From Montifringilla adamsi (lineage: Eukaryota > Chordata > Aves > Passeriformes > Passeridae), in contig JAGGNK010012559.1 in NCBI GenBank assembly GCA_017590115.1, forward strand, positions 3,021,236 to 3,085,235: 64,000 nt of DNA. The letters are read 5' to 3'. The position numbers were made by a program, and so were the translations under genes. A model generated the notes under the pieces. The model was not told the origin of the DNA, ran no database searches, and saw only the letters and a program-made list of their open reading frames with translations. Shown here in pieces: positions 20,701-33,088 of this stretch. The first letter of the stretch is position 1, and each line of letters starts with the position of its first letter.

Positions 20701-23700
20701 GCTTTATTAAAACCTACAAGATGCAGTTTTGTTCCTCACTGAATCCTAAACAACTGTGCTAGATGGAGAAGAAACATTTGGTGCTGTCAGCTTTAGAGCA
20801 TTTTTGTGTGTAGTCCATGGCCACTTGTCAGCCAGGGACCAGCCTCAGCCCCACACTGAGCCCAATAGAACCTTTGCTCTGCTCCCCTGGGGTTGGGAGA
20901 TAAATTCAAGCTGGCCAAACCTCACGGCCTCATGTCCCAAAGCTCCTGGCAATGATCCATATGGGGGCAGCAGAAGAGGTGTTCCCCTGCATGCAGCGTG
21001 CTCCTGTGGCACCTTGCCCTCCTGTGCCAATATCTGCAGCTTGCCAGTGGCCCTGGGGACAAGCTGTGCCCTGGCAGCTTTCCTCCTCTCCTGCTCTGAG
21101 TGAGAGGCTTCTGCTACCAACCCTGTGTCTGTCCCCTTGGCATGACCCAGCCAGTGCCACCACTGGGGTGTGGGGCAGCAGGGGATGGTCCCCAGGTGTG
21201 GGGTGAGCAGAGAAGCTGCAGCTGGTGCTGGGCAGCTGTGGGTGTGCTGGGACAGCCAGGTGAGGCTGGCAGGTCCTGTGGGGGCAGCAAAGGTGAGGTG
21301 CACACCAGAGTCCTGCCAGCTGCCGTGCATCACGCTGCTCCTTGGCACATCATGCAATGTGTCACAGCCTTCTCCCTTTCGTTTCCTAACATTCCCTCAG
21401 TCTGAAACTCATCAACCAGTGCTGAGAGAAAACATTCACAGATGAAGCCAAAGCAGAAGTGAGCAAAGCTGTTCCTTTGGCTGGATTCCTCCAGCTCCTT
21501 GTGTGCCACTGCTTGGTTTGAGCAAGAGCCACCTTTGCCTGCCCTGTGCACCTGAGCCATGGCGAGGGGACAGCAATCTCCAGCGGCTGTGGGGGAGAGC
21601 TCTTGTTGTGGCTTTGCCAAGGAGAACTCCCTTTCATGGTACAATCCTGGTACCTCTGCCCAAACCCCAGGGAAGGGGGTGAGAGCAGGTTGTGTGAGAG
21701 GAGACAAGGCTATGGAGCATGGCTTGCACAAGGAGTGCTTTTAAACTTCATAAACATACTTGTGAGTCAGATGGCAGGAGCAGCAGAGGGGAGAAGTGGA
21801 GGGTGAGAAAGTCAGTATAGTTGAACCCAGAGGAGAAGCAGCCTGAAGCAGCTCTGGAACCAAGAAGCCTGCGGCTGCTCTGCTGGAAGCAGGGGCTCAG
21901 ACAGTGACAGAAAGTTCTGCTCATGAGGAACTTGAACAGGAGCCCCAGTGCAAGCCCCATATGGAGAGCCCAGAGCTCACGGGGGCTGAGCCCTGGCACA
22001 GGGGGTTTGGGCAGTGCTGCCCATCCTGTGCTGCTGGGGTGCCACAGCCCCCTGCCTGCCGTGTGGGAAGACAGGGAAGCAGGCATGTGGAAAAGCCCCA
22101 GAGGTGAATAATCCAGCTTTCACTGGACATGGCTCCCCCAGCTCTGAAAGGCTTTTTGGTCGGGTTTAATGAGATTAGTCTGTGAGCTCTGGAGATGTCA
22201 GCCTGCTGGCAGCTCCCTGTTCAGTAGTTCCTTGTGTGCCAGGGAATGATGTTCATTTCATTGGCCTTGACTCCGCTGGATCAGGCTGTTGCTCTGCTTC
22301 TCAATTAGCTGCATCTGCGTGGCAGTAATGAGCTGGAGGTCACACAGCCCAGAGAGGGGTGCTGAAAAGTTCACTTGTGTGGAAAGGAGCAATCTGTGCC
22401 CTCACCCAGGGGATGCTGGGGCTCTGCACCCAACCTGGCCCCTGTTCTCCCCGGGAGCCCCACTGGGGTCCAGCCCCGCTTATTGCTGCCGGGTGACACT
22501 GCACAGCTTGCTCTGTGTTGGAGAGGCTGTGTTTGTGAAAGCTCAATCTGGGTCTGTGCTGACATTATTGAAGCTACTGGTAATAAAACATGTCACTACA
22601 GGGGCCAGGACCACATCCGATCCTGCAAAGGGAAAGCAAAAATCCAAACAAAACCCAAAACCTCCAAAGAGCTCTAACCAAGCACATGCTGACAGTAGGG
22701 CTGGATTTCCAGGGATGCAGACCCCACTCCTGCCACCCTGCCAGGATGAGAGGCACCTCCTGGCCCTGCTGGGCTGGCCCTGCACACGGCAGTCCCAGCT
22801 TCCCAGTGCCACATCCTTATGCATGTGCTGAACCCTCCCTGTAGTGCAGGGAACTACAAATAAATGCTGTTGATGCTTCTACCCTCCCGTCAGGGATTAG
22901 GACATGCTGGAGCAATTTGCATGGGGACGAAACTTGGAAGAAATGGCAAAGCTGAGGGAATATGATATTATTTATTATTGCCAGTTGCAAGGGAACAGCA
23001 GCAGCCTCCAAACTTGTATAACTCTGGAACACGACTATTATTAGAACGCAAAGTTAGCAAGCAATTAGCTAATTGCAATTCACATTGTCTGTTGGCAATT
23101 ATAAGGAGAACAGTTATAAAGCCCAACAGATGGAACTCAAATGGGTCAGTCTCTCTCTTCCTGTTTTATTTTTTCCATCCCCAAAAGGCATTTGCTATGA
23201 GCTGAACTCAGGTTCTCTCTAGGGCTCACAAAAGCAGCCAGCCTCTGAGTCAGTGTGCACTGGGGTCCCTGCAGGTCACACTCCTGCACCCCAGCCCTGC
23301 ACATGGAGCTTGTCCTGTCCAGACCTTCCCAAATGACCCAGTTTTGAGGCCAGAGAGTTCAGCTAAAAGCACTGTGGTTTCCATAATTTACTGTCTGTGG
23401 TGGTGTTTTTTTAGTGGCCATGGAAAAGTGAGGAGCAGAGAAATCCAGCTGCAATTTGTCTTTGTTCCCATCTAGTTCTTCATGGCTGTACAGCTTCAGG
23501 TAATACCTTCCCTTCCCTCTCCAGCAGTGACTCAAACTGATGGTTGCCTCCCTGAGCATGATTTCTAAATCTTTTGAGGTTATTTGAGGGATTTTCATTC
23601 CCTTCTGAGGCTGAATCAGAAAAGGGATCTCTGCAAAGATGAGCAGGCAACAAAGCAGTGCTCTGCTTCCTCTCTCCTGCAACAAAAGATACCAGCAGAA

Positions 23701-23933
23701 CAGCTCCCACAGGGCAGAGATTATCTCACTGCTTTTGTTAGAAATGCCTGGCTGATGCAGCACGAGGACATGACAGAAGGGTAGAACATGAGCCCTGGAC
23801 TCGAGAGATTGCTCAGTGCTTGGTTTACACCTGTTTAACCAAACACAGGTGCTCCTACCTGTGACACTGCTGTCCTCTGGGTGGGATTTGTGCTCTCAGT
23901 TCAAGGGCTGCTGTGACAGGTGTCTGCTGAGGG
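17746..23933. other. Intergenic, no gene recognised
   Basis: The part at 18780-19560 is A+T-rich with several TATA-like stretches and could be an old, unrecognised transposable element. The part at 22920-23180 is A+T-rich with homeodomain-type TAATTG motifs, described as a candidate regulatory element. The rest is GC-moderate unique sequence without coding signal. Confidence 0.5.
22930..23180. promoter_or_regulatory. Candidate non-coding regulatory element with homeodomain palindrome
   Basis: An A+T-rich block set in GC-richer surroundings. It contains a perfect 16-bp palindrome GCAATTAGCTAATTGC at 23061-23076, with two opposed TAATTG/CAATTA homeodomain cores, and further CAATT motifs on both sides. 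Composition and motif density resemble conserved enhancers. Conservation is not known. Confidence 0.3.
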
Positions 23934-24394
23934 TCATGCCTCAGGTTTAGCTTTTCTATTTTTCAGATTCTGTGCTGCTTTAATGTGTAGTTCTCAGCTT
24001 CGTATTAGGGGATGGTGAGCTCTCTGCACAGAGTAACTAAACAAAACAATTCCTGCTCTAGCTGGGGACCAAGGACAAATGATCCAAATCTCAGGCCCAA
24101 GAACAGGAACAACGTGGACTGAAGAGAGAAAAACAAGCAGGATGGGACTGCATGGGCTAAAGCTGGAATTGGACAACGAACTGCAATGTGCAAACGGAGC
24201 AGAGCTGATCACAGTGAGAGACCCCGTGAGCGCTCGTGCATTTTTTGACCATTTTGGTTCATCTTGGGTGTAGCCCTGGCTGGGCTCTTGTGCTGCCCAA
24301 GGTGGATCCATTGAGGAGATCCTTTTAATAAATCCCTGCTTTATTCTTTAACTCTGTCCAGCCTCTGTTCTAGGTCAGCCTTCTCAAGGTATCA
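23934..24394 (+). mobile_element. Solo LTR, family A copy 2
   Basis: Matches the element at 4681-5128 over its length. It starts TCATGCCTCAGG (a change from TGATGCC) and ends AAGGTATCA. AGGG flanks both sides (23930-23933 and 24395-24398), so the 4-bp duplication is intact. The TATA box of copy 1 reads TGATCACAG here, while AATAAA is kept near 24328. Short frames shared with the other copies are LTR sequence read through. Confidence 0.82.
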
Positions 24395-25504
24395 AGGGGG
24401 TGAGAAATCATCATCTACCTGTCAAGCTGAAGCATGCCAGGGTCCAAGCTGTGCACACAGATCAGGGTGTTTGACACCAGAGGCACACAGGGGGCACACA
24501 TGACAACCCCAATACCCCAAGTGTTGCAGCCTGGCACGTGCCAGCCTGTTCCTCAGATTTACAGCACATGCAGGAGTGTGGCAGCAAGGCTGCTCTGACA
24601 CGTGGAAACTCATCCTGCATTTCAGATTCATGGAAACTCATCCTGCATTTCAAATACCTTTTTAGAGTAGGGACCAGTACAGGCAGATTTGGCCTTGAAA
24701 GGAAACATCACAGAAGGTATTCTGAGGAAATATTTCACTAAAGAACCTCATATCTGCTTTCAGATGCTTTGTGGCCATGGAAGAAACTTTGCCCTTTATC
24801 CTTCCTGAATGTTGGTGATGCCAGTGACTATGACAAAAGAACATCCTTGTTTTGGGTCAAGCTGATACAGACACAGAGACAGCTGGGTGATCTGAAACAG
24901 ATTATCCTCAGCAATATCAATTTCATAAATAGCAATACAAACACGGCACACCTTTGGCTGATATTAAACAGGGGATGGGCTGGAATTCGTCTCAGAGCAA
25001 AGGCATTACAATGAAATGGAAACATCAGGATTTACTTAGGATCCCAGGTTTCCCATAGGAGGCAGTTTATGTAGTGCCCATTTATTAAAGACAAATGCTA
25101 TCATTTGGAACATATCTCATGGAGAGCAGGGGACTGGCTGATGCAGGGGAGCAGTAACTGGAGATGGAGCTTTGTATTTACAAGCCGTTGTTTTCAACAG
25201 GCTCTGCATGTTCTACCAGGTGTGATGAAAGCTGCCAGGTGCCCCAGGGTCTGCCAGGAGCCCTGGCCATGGCCTCCCACCGTGCACAGCCCCACGAGGG
25301 CCCTGACCCAGGTGAAACATGCTGGACTTCAATGAGTATTTAACAGCAGACAGAAAGATAATCTGGTTATCAGAAGTCAGGCAATCGTGGGCTAAAATAA
25401 GCAGGTATGGATGGGGGGCCCAGCTCTGGCTCCAGGTGCTGAGCCTGCTCTCTGCTCCAGGAATCCCTTGAAATGAGAGCCAGCTCCTGCAGAGCATCTG
25501 CTGG
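24395..25504. other. Sequence between two family A LTRs
   Basis: About 1.1 kb with no recognisable gag, pol or primer-binding sequence, so the flanking LTRs do not look like a provirus. It holds a 28-bp direct duplication at 24603-24652. Confidence 0.5.
24603..24652 (+). repeat. 28-bp tandem duplication
   Basis: The 22-bp core starting TGGAAACTCATCCTGCAT occurs at 24603 and again at 24631, a period of 28 bp. Two copies only. Confidence 0.8.
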
Positions 25505-25961
25505 TGATACCTCAGGTTTTAGCTTTTGTGTTTTTCAGATTCTGTGCTGCTTTAATGTGTAGTTCTCAGCTTCATATTAGGGGATGGTGAGCTCTCTTCA
25601 CAGAGTAGGAGACAAAACAATTCCTGCTCTAGCTGGGGACCAAGGACAAATGATCCAAATCTCAGGCCCAAGAACAGGAACAACGTGGACTGAAGAGAGA
25701 AAAACAAGCAGGATGGGACTGCATGGGCTAAAGCTGTAATTGAACAATTAACTCCAATAGGCAAATGGAGCAGAGCTGATCACAGTGAGAGACCCCGTGA
25801 GCGCTCGTGCATTTTGTGACCATTTTGGTTCATCTTGGGTGTAGCCCTGGCTGGGCTCTTGTGCTGCCCAAGGTGGATCCATTGAGGCCTTCTAACAAAT
25901 CCCTACTTTATTCTTTAACTCTGTCCAGTCTCTGCTCTAGCTCAGCCTCCTCAAGGCATCA
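25505..25961 (+). mobile_element. Solo LTR, family A copy 3
   Basis: Same family as 4681 and 23934. It starts TGATACCTCAGG and ends AAGGCATCA. The flanks are CTGG (25501-25504) and GTGG (25962-25965), a 4-bp duplication with one mismatch. Like copy 2 it has TGATCACAG in place of the TATA box of copy 1, so copies 2 and 3 form one subgroup. Different target duplications show it inserted independently of copy 2. Confidence 0.8.
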
Positions 25962-27934
25962 GTGGGGCTAGAGGAGACCTTGGCCAAGGAGCAGCAGGGA
26001 CAAGGTTGCTCACCTGTGCCCAGGACACGTGGCAGCTGCACATGTCACCTCCTCACAGCTCCTGAGGCTCTGCTGTCTCTGATTTGGGGTCCTCACTCAA
26101 AAAGCTTCAGAGGGATGTGCCTTTTGGAGGGAGACCCTCCCTGGCTCAGCTTGTTCCTTTTGAAGCCCACTGGGGTCAGCACGGGTTAGGCACCAGTCTG
26201 ATGTTCCTTTCCTTTGATGAGTGAGTGGTTCTGAACTAAAGGGCAAATGCTGAACAGGAACAACTGCTGTTACCGTCACATCTACAGGCACCTTTGGCTC
26301 AGGTATTCACCTGGAAAGAAACAGTGTCCAATCAATCAATTGAAAAAAATTGCCCTTCTGAAAACTTTCTGGATGGGTCCTGGCATCCCAACAAGATTGC
26401 TCTTTGTTCTTTTGAGATCAGAATCCAGGACAGGCCTGTCCTTTCTGGGCAGCAGCAGGTAAAACTACATGACTTGGGAAGCACAAATTCTACTCCTTGC
26501 ATGTAGGAGAACTTTCTGCCTCAATGCAGGATGGCATCTGCAACCATGAATTTGAATAAATTCCATATTTATGCTCCATCCTGCTTTTAGTACATCAGAC
26601 AAAGCATCCATATGGGACAGAATAGTAAGTCCTGCATGTGTTTCCCCTCCCATGTGATCATAGGGATCTGACATCTAATGCCACTGCTCCTTTTCTTTAC
26701 AGAGCTCCCAGAGGTCAGCAGGTGAGTTCATGGAAGAAGCTGTGGATTCCTTTTGGGTAAAAAGCAGCTCTGGAGCAAGAGGGGTTTGGGATCTCTGCCC
26801 ACTCCTCATGCTGGGTACTGGGGGGGGAGGCAGATCCCCCTGCAGTGTGCCAGGGAGGAAATGTGGGCTGTAATTTAGGGAAGAATATTGACATTGCTGT
26901 GACCCCCCCAGTGAGCACTGCAGGCATTGGGGAACCTCCTGTCAAGGTACAGGCACAGGAAAAGTTGCTGGGCTCGAGAGCTGTCACTCAGCATCCCTTA
27001 ATGAGAAAATCAAACCTTGTCCCACAAAACTGCCTGCTGCAGGTGGCTTGACCCTGGGAATGTAGCTGAGGGAAGATGTCCATCTGTGCTGAGCCTGCCT
27101 GGCCCCTGCACAAAGTGGAAAAAACTCCCAAAAACCAAATGGTATCAGACAAAGGATCTCCTAACTGCCTTATCCTGCCAGCTCCACATCTGGGAGGAGA
27201 GCAAGAGGGCAGAGAAGTGCACTGCCTGCCTGCCTGCACCGTGCAGACAGGCTGGTGACAGCTCAGCAATGTAAATGATGCATAATAAGCCCTAAATAAA
27301 GTGTGAGGAACATGTTTGGGATCAGCAAATCCATTCTGACAAGAAGAAGCAAAGGAATGAATTCCCTTTTCCCAAACAGACTGCTAAGTCATGGAATAAA
27401 TGTAATCTAATCCCACAGAAAAATGGCTACTGAAGATTTCTAGCTAGAGTCTCCCTGCTCTGCTCCATGGGGACACGGTGCACCAGGGAACAGGGGCAAG
27501 GAGAGCTGAGGAGGAGCTTTGGGAGTGGGGGCCACATTCTCCTCCTCAAAATGCTCAGGTTCTATTGAAACCACTTTGTGCACTCACATTTACAGCCAGG
27601 TCTGTCCCATTTCCTTGCATTCCCCCATCAGCCATTTATCACCAGCAAGGGGTGGCTGGAGCCAAATGTTCCCCTGACCTTCAAGAGCCCTGTGAGCCTT
27701 CCTTCTCTGCTTAAGTGGGAGACTTAAGATAAGCCCAGAGTAGTCTCAAATAAACACATTGAGCTGATGGGTTACAGGCTGCGCTGGCCAGCTGAGGAGA
27801 AGGGGATTCTCTTCACAGTTCTGTTGGTGCTGTGGAGTTTCTTGTCCTCACAGGACAGGCAGGCCAGAGAGCCACTGGAGCACTTCACAGCAGGACAGTG
27901 GAGGCCACGACCAAAGGCAAAGAGCCCAGAGCAC
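25962..27934. other. Intergenic, no gene recognised
   Basis: Unique-looking sequence with only short, overlapping open frames. No exon or RNA gene recognised. Confidence 0.5.
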
Positions 27935-28634
27935 TGTCCTGGGGTGACTTTAGGATGCTCATAGCCCTATTTGTCTTTTTAGCCCAGAAATAAGTTTTGC
28001 AGCTTTAGGACTCGTTCTGAGAGCAAAGAGGGGGAAGAAGAAGTGCACAGTTTGTTTTCAGACACTGCACTCACCCCTCCACATTCCTGCTCCTGTGCTG
28101 TCTGCAGCACGGACAGACAGACAGCAGGACAGAGCTCTCCTTTGCTTTTAGTTCGTTTTTTAGCTCACTGAGGCAGAGAAGTTCTCTGGACTGTGGTTTT
28201 TCTTTTTTCTTGGACCTGTTTAAACCTGCTCTGGACTGAACACCCAGAAGAACTCCAGCAGCTCCACCTGTGGCCACTGGGCTGGGCCTGGGCCTGGGCC
28301 GGGGCCTGGGCATTTCCAGCACCGGAGAGACTGATAAGAGACTGATAAGGGTCTGATAACAGACTGATAACAGACTGAGTGAGCAGAGCTACAGCCCATG
28401 GAGGGCACTTTCTCAGCTTGTAATCTCTTTTGGAGCAGCAAGAATTTTTATTGTTTGATATTGCTCATTTTTTTTGTGCTGCTGAACACTTTACCTGTTA
28501 AATAAACAAATTTTCCCACTTTTCTCCAAGAAAATATTTTTCCTGGACCAGTTAGGGGAGGGGCCACTTGAATTGGTTTTCTAGAGGAGACCTCTTTAGG
28601 GGTTTTCCTCCCAAAATTGCCCTAAACCAGGACA
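27935..28634 (+). mobile_element. Solo LTR, family D (ERVL-like, 5-bp target duplication)
   Basis: A 700-bp element starting TGTCCTG and ending CAGGACA, a perfect 7-bp terminal inverted repeat. The flanks are AGCAC (27930-27934) and AGCAG (28635-28639), a 5-bp duplication with one mismatch, as for class III (ERVL) elements. Starts of the type TGTCCTGGGGTGACTTTA are common in passerine LTRs (from memory). Inside are small tandem repeats: GGGCCT units at 28280-28310 and 11-12-bp CTGATAA units at 28325-28380. AATAAA lies near 28501. Confidence 0.78.
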
Positions 28635-29516
28635 AGCAGCCACGGAGCAGCAGCCGTGCTGGGAGGAGCTGTGGGACCTCAGGGCTCCAGGGCTGCCCTG
28701 GGAGCAAGGACAGCTCTGTGCTCCATGCAAGGTGTGATCTCACGCAGCTTTGCACTCTTAATTTTCCATGGGTTTCTATTCCCACCCCCCTGCTGAGCCA
28801 CCTCCAGGCAGGTACATATTTTCCATGGAAAATGCATTTTTTTGTCTCTGTGCCCACGCTGGGAGGTGCTGAGGCTGTTGCTGTGGAGGCTGCAGGGAAT
28901 GGTCCTCCCTGGACTGTGAGTCTTTAAGCAGTTGTTTCATGTTCTTTGTTGCCCTTTCACTTGAGCGGGGGCCAAAAAGGTGGGATCCAGATTGCAGGTG
29001 TGTTTCTGGTACTTCTTTTCTATTTGGGCTGCTCCTGGCCTTTGTGGCAGCAGTGAGGGTCTCTCACCCTCGCCAGGCCTTGGGAGCCCCCCGGGCTCTG
29101 CAGGTTGACCAGGCAGCTGTCCCAGGACACGAGGCTGCACTGACAGCACGAGATGCAGCCTTGGAGCACAGCAGGCTGCCAGGACACCTCATCAGATGGA
29201 GATTGCCTCTTTGTTCCTCTGAAAACCACAAAAAAAGAGTTTCTCCCGTCACAGTTCACTGATGCCCAGACAAAGATGATGTGAAATCTGTGGGAAGACT
29301 TATTTTATTACAATATAGGAATGCACAGAACCAGATGTTTAAGCTTAGCTGTGGCTCCTCCATGTCCTGCTGTCCCTGCTCAGGGAGCAGGGTGATGTAC
29401 AGCACTCTGAACATGAGACAGCACTCTGTGCAGGTCTCCAAGAGCTGCTTGGAGTCAGGGCCATGGCCACTGGAGGTCCCCTGCATCCCTCTGTGCCACA
29501 GGGCCTGCTGCAGAGG
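28635..29516. other. Intergenic, no gene recognised
   Basis: GC-moderate unique sequence between two LTRs. Nothing further supported. Confidence 0.5.
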
Positions 29517-29938
29517 TGTCACATTCTTATTTTCTGAAAAATCCCTTTGCCCAGGATTTTTCTCCTGGGAAGCTGAGAAGCCTCAGAAAAAGGAAAACAA
29601 TTCTTATCTCATTTGCTTCTCCTGTGTTGTGCTCATGTGTGGAATGTGTTTGGGGATTGTTTATCCACAGGTGACTGTTTCATTGGATTCTGGTGTGAGT
29701 TGTTTTGACTTTTTGGCCAATTGGTGCCAAGCTGTGTCAAGGCTCTGGAAAGAGTCACGAGTTTTCATTATTATCTTTTTAGCATTCTCTAAGTATCCTT
29801 TCTGTATTTAGTATAGTATAGTTTAGTATTCTTTAATATAATATAATATAATATCATAAAATAATAAATTAGCCTTCTGAGAACATGGAGTCAGACTCAT
29901 AATTCCTCCCTTCATTGGGGAACCCTGCAAATACATAC
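29517..29938 (+). mobile_element. Solo LTR, family B copy 2
   Basis: Plus-orientation copy of the element at 17338. It starts TGTCACATTC, runs through GTTTATCCACAGGTGACTG and a TATAGTATAGTTTAGTA stretch, and ends near AAATACATAC. No clear target duplication is seen, so one end may be altered. Long frames here are LTR sequence read through. Confidence 0.78.
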
Positions 29939-32111
29939 AATGCTGGCATGGTGGAAGAGCAGGTGCCCCTTGGTGACCCCAGCCTGGCTCCCAGGAGCAG
30001 CCCCAGACCAGCCCCTGCAGGTGCTGCTCTGCAGGCTCGCAGCCCCTGCTGCCTTTCTGTGGCCTCCTGAGGCCAAACCCTGCTCCTGGTTTTCTCTTTG
30101 TCTCTGCTGCTTCTCCGCTGAGTTAAACCCATCCGATTCCCAGCCAGGGCTGTGTTCTGGTGGGATCTGGGAGCCTGCAGATGTTTTGCAAGAGCTGGGA
30201 CAGCCTCCCCAGCCTGCCAGGCTCTGAGCCCAGCCCGGCAGCTTTGGCTCCCCAGGCTGCAGCAGGCAGGCAAGGCTCACACGCACGTCCAGCCTGCCAG
30301 CCTTGTTTGTTTCTCCAGCAGCCAGAATTTCATCTTTTCCACCTCCACGCTGCCAGGAGAGCCCTCATGCACTGCCCTGACACCTCCAGGGTTTATTTCC
30401 AGCTGAAGCACGCTGCCTCCATATGTGCTCCTGCTGCTGGCTGCTGGTGATTAAGTTGGTGCTGTTGTTGGTCCCCCTGCCTCCATTCAGAAGTTGGCAG
30501 TCATTAAAAGCTCATTCATCTTGGGAGCCCAGTGGCAATTACAGCTTCTCCTTCGGGATGGGTTAACTCCTGCTCTCCCACCAGACCGAGGGGCAGCAGC
30601 CACGCCTGGTTCTGATTAACATGATGCAGAAAATCCAGCTCCCCACTCTGCTCAGGGAGAATGGAGAGGGAAAGGGGAACACAGTGAAAATTGCCTGGAG
30701 GCAGGAGATAAGCTGGGTTATTGTGACCCTGCACAGAGCTGTGGGCACTGCATCCCCTCACTGGGAAGGGCAGAGTCCTCACAGAGGGGCAGTGACTGCA
30801 GCAATGATGGGAGAGGACGTGGATATTTCCCCAGCAGGCCTTGTAAAATTAAATTCTAATACTGTCAATCTGATCACCCCTCATTGCCTTCCCAACTGTC
30901 AAGGTATTCTTGGCTGTTAGAGGAAGGACTGGCAAATGTTTGTGGAGAATTTCAGGGACCATTGCCCAGGAGGTTGAGGCTGTGAGTAAGGAATTCACTG
31001 CCCAGAGAAGTGCAAGGCTCACACTGATTCCAATTCCAGTTGCAGGAGGGGCTGCTCCCCTGGACATGGTCACTTTAACAGAAAACTTCAGCAAATCAAA
31101 TGCTCTGAATTGCCCCTGGGTACAAAACTCCCAAAGCACATGGATTATAATGACCAGGAAAGAGCGAGCTGAGGGTTTGTGGCCCCTGAGCAGACTGTTT
31201 GTAATTTCTCTTGCTCCAGAGGTTCCCTCCAGGCTGCAAGTCAGAGCTAATGCTAAAAAAATATTTTTTATGCAAGACCAACTCTGAAGTGAAATAGAGA
31301 AACATACAAAGGAATCTCAATTGACTATCTGGCTCTGACACTCCTGAAGCTCGTGGCTATTTATCTCTGTCCAAAAGTGTGCTTTAAAGACACAACAGGA
31401 ATCTTCCTTTGGGGAGAGAAAGGAGTCTATGTCTGCCCTTCAAATGTCAAATCAAACACCAAAGATACGGGAAGCACATAAACCTAGAGAACAAACAAGC
31501 TCACTCCATACCTGAGATGAAGCTTGATTTTGGATGCAGAAATGTGTTTATTTTCTTGGAAAGAAGCAGGCTCTGGCCTTTCAGATGTTACAGATTTTCT
31601 CAAGGGAATAATTTTCCTAGTAAACCTTGTTCCTTCTGTAATCCTTTGTAGCAACTCACCGAGTCATGCTGCCCTCGCTTTAAAAATACGTTTTCAAGGC
31701 CCATTAGCAAATTCACAGGTTTTTTTTTTTTAATACACTAAGAATTAAAGTGAAAACATAAGACCCAGCAAACTATTTTAGCTTTATATACAGGCTCCCC
31801 AGTAAACAAGTGTTGCAAGAGCCTGTGTGCTGCCGGCAGAGCAGAGGGATGGGAAACAGAATGTGGTCACATGTGGTTTTATTCAGCGAGTTATTTATAT
31901 AATCTGAAGTATAGTAACAATGTCCTTGGATCCAGAGTCTCCCAGCTCTGCAGTCCCTGCTCCTGGTGCCTCTTAGCTTCTCTGCATGGACACCCCTGAG
32001 CTCCCAGTGCTTCACTTCCATGTGACACTGCTCCATTCAAGGGTGATTGCTGGGAGTTTGGATCCTCAGGGCCCTGGGACACATTTCCAGAGCTGCATCC
32101 TCCCATAGGCC
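29939..32111. other. Intergenic, no gene recognised
   Basis: Unique-looking sequence. It has a poly(T) run near 31720. The A+T-rich part at 30470-30560 could be conserved non-coding DNA, but there is no coding signal. Confidence 0.5.
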
Positions 32112-32465
32112 AGCATCCTGCACCCTGTACTCCCTGGGTACATCATCCTGAACCCTGGTACTCACTGGGTGCATCATCCTGCATCCTGGTACTCCCTGGG
32201 TACATCATCCTGAACCCTGGTACTCACTGGGTGCATCATCCTGGTACTTACTGGGTACATCATCCTGCATCTTGGTACTCACTGAGTACATAATCCTGAG
32301 CCCTGGTACTCACTGGGTCCATTATTCTGCACCCTGGCACTCAGTGGGAACATCACCCTGCATCCTGGTCCTCACTGGGTACATCATCCTGCCTCCTGGA
32401 GCTCTACTGGTACATGATCCTGTGTCCTGGTCCTGCCCTGCTACATCATCCTGGTGCTCCACACG
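32112..32465 (+). repeat. Minisatellite, 31-bp unit
   Basis: About eleven imperfect copies of a 31-bp unit of the form CATCATCCTG + AACCCTGGTACTCACTGGGTG. One copy is shortened to 24 bp. Drift is clear, so the array is not recent. Confidence 0.9.
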
Positions 32466-32668
32466 GATGCTCAGCATCACCTGAGGCTGGGCGGGAGAGT
32501 GCTGTGACAATGTCTGAAGGACAGCAGGTCCCAGGAGCCAGCACAGCCTCATCCTCCCTGGTTCTTACCTCTCTCTGCCTTCTCAAAGGCCCAGTTTATG
32601 TCTAGACATGTCCAAAAGCACTGGGACTCCATCTCCTGACTTTCTCTGCATCCCCTGGCATACAGCAT

Positions 32669-33088
32669 TATTGTATTTGCAGGGTGCCCCGACAAAGGCA
32701 GGAATGATGAATCTGACTCCATGTTCTCAGAAGGCTAATTTATTATTTTATGATACTATATTATATTAAAGAATACTATACTAAACTATACTAAAGAATA
32801 CAGAAAGGATACTTACTGAATGTTAAAAAGATAATAATGAAAACTCGTGACTCTCTCCAGAGCCCCAACACATCTTGGCACTGACTGGCCAAAGAGTGGA
32901 AATAACCCACACCAGAATCCAATGAAACAATCACCTGTGGGTAAACAATCTCCAAACACATTCCACATGCAAACAAAACACAGGAGAAGCAAATGAGATA
33001 AGAATTGTTTTCCTTTTCTCTGAGGATTCTCAGCTTGCGGAGAAAAACCCTGGGTGCAGGGATTTGTTCAGAGGATGTGAATGCCACA
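32669..33088 (-). mobile_element. Solo LTR, family B copy 3
   Basis: Minus-strand copy beginning TGTGGCATTC and ending AATACAATA. CAGCAT flanks both sides (32663-32668 and 33089-33094), a perfect 6-bp duplication. It lies 200 bp from the 31-bp minisatellite. Confidence 0.82.

Noticed and set aside
24395..25504. A small provirus between two same-orientation LTRs
   Set aside because: Each LTR has its own target duplication and there is no retroviral sequence between them.
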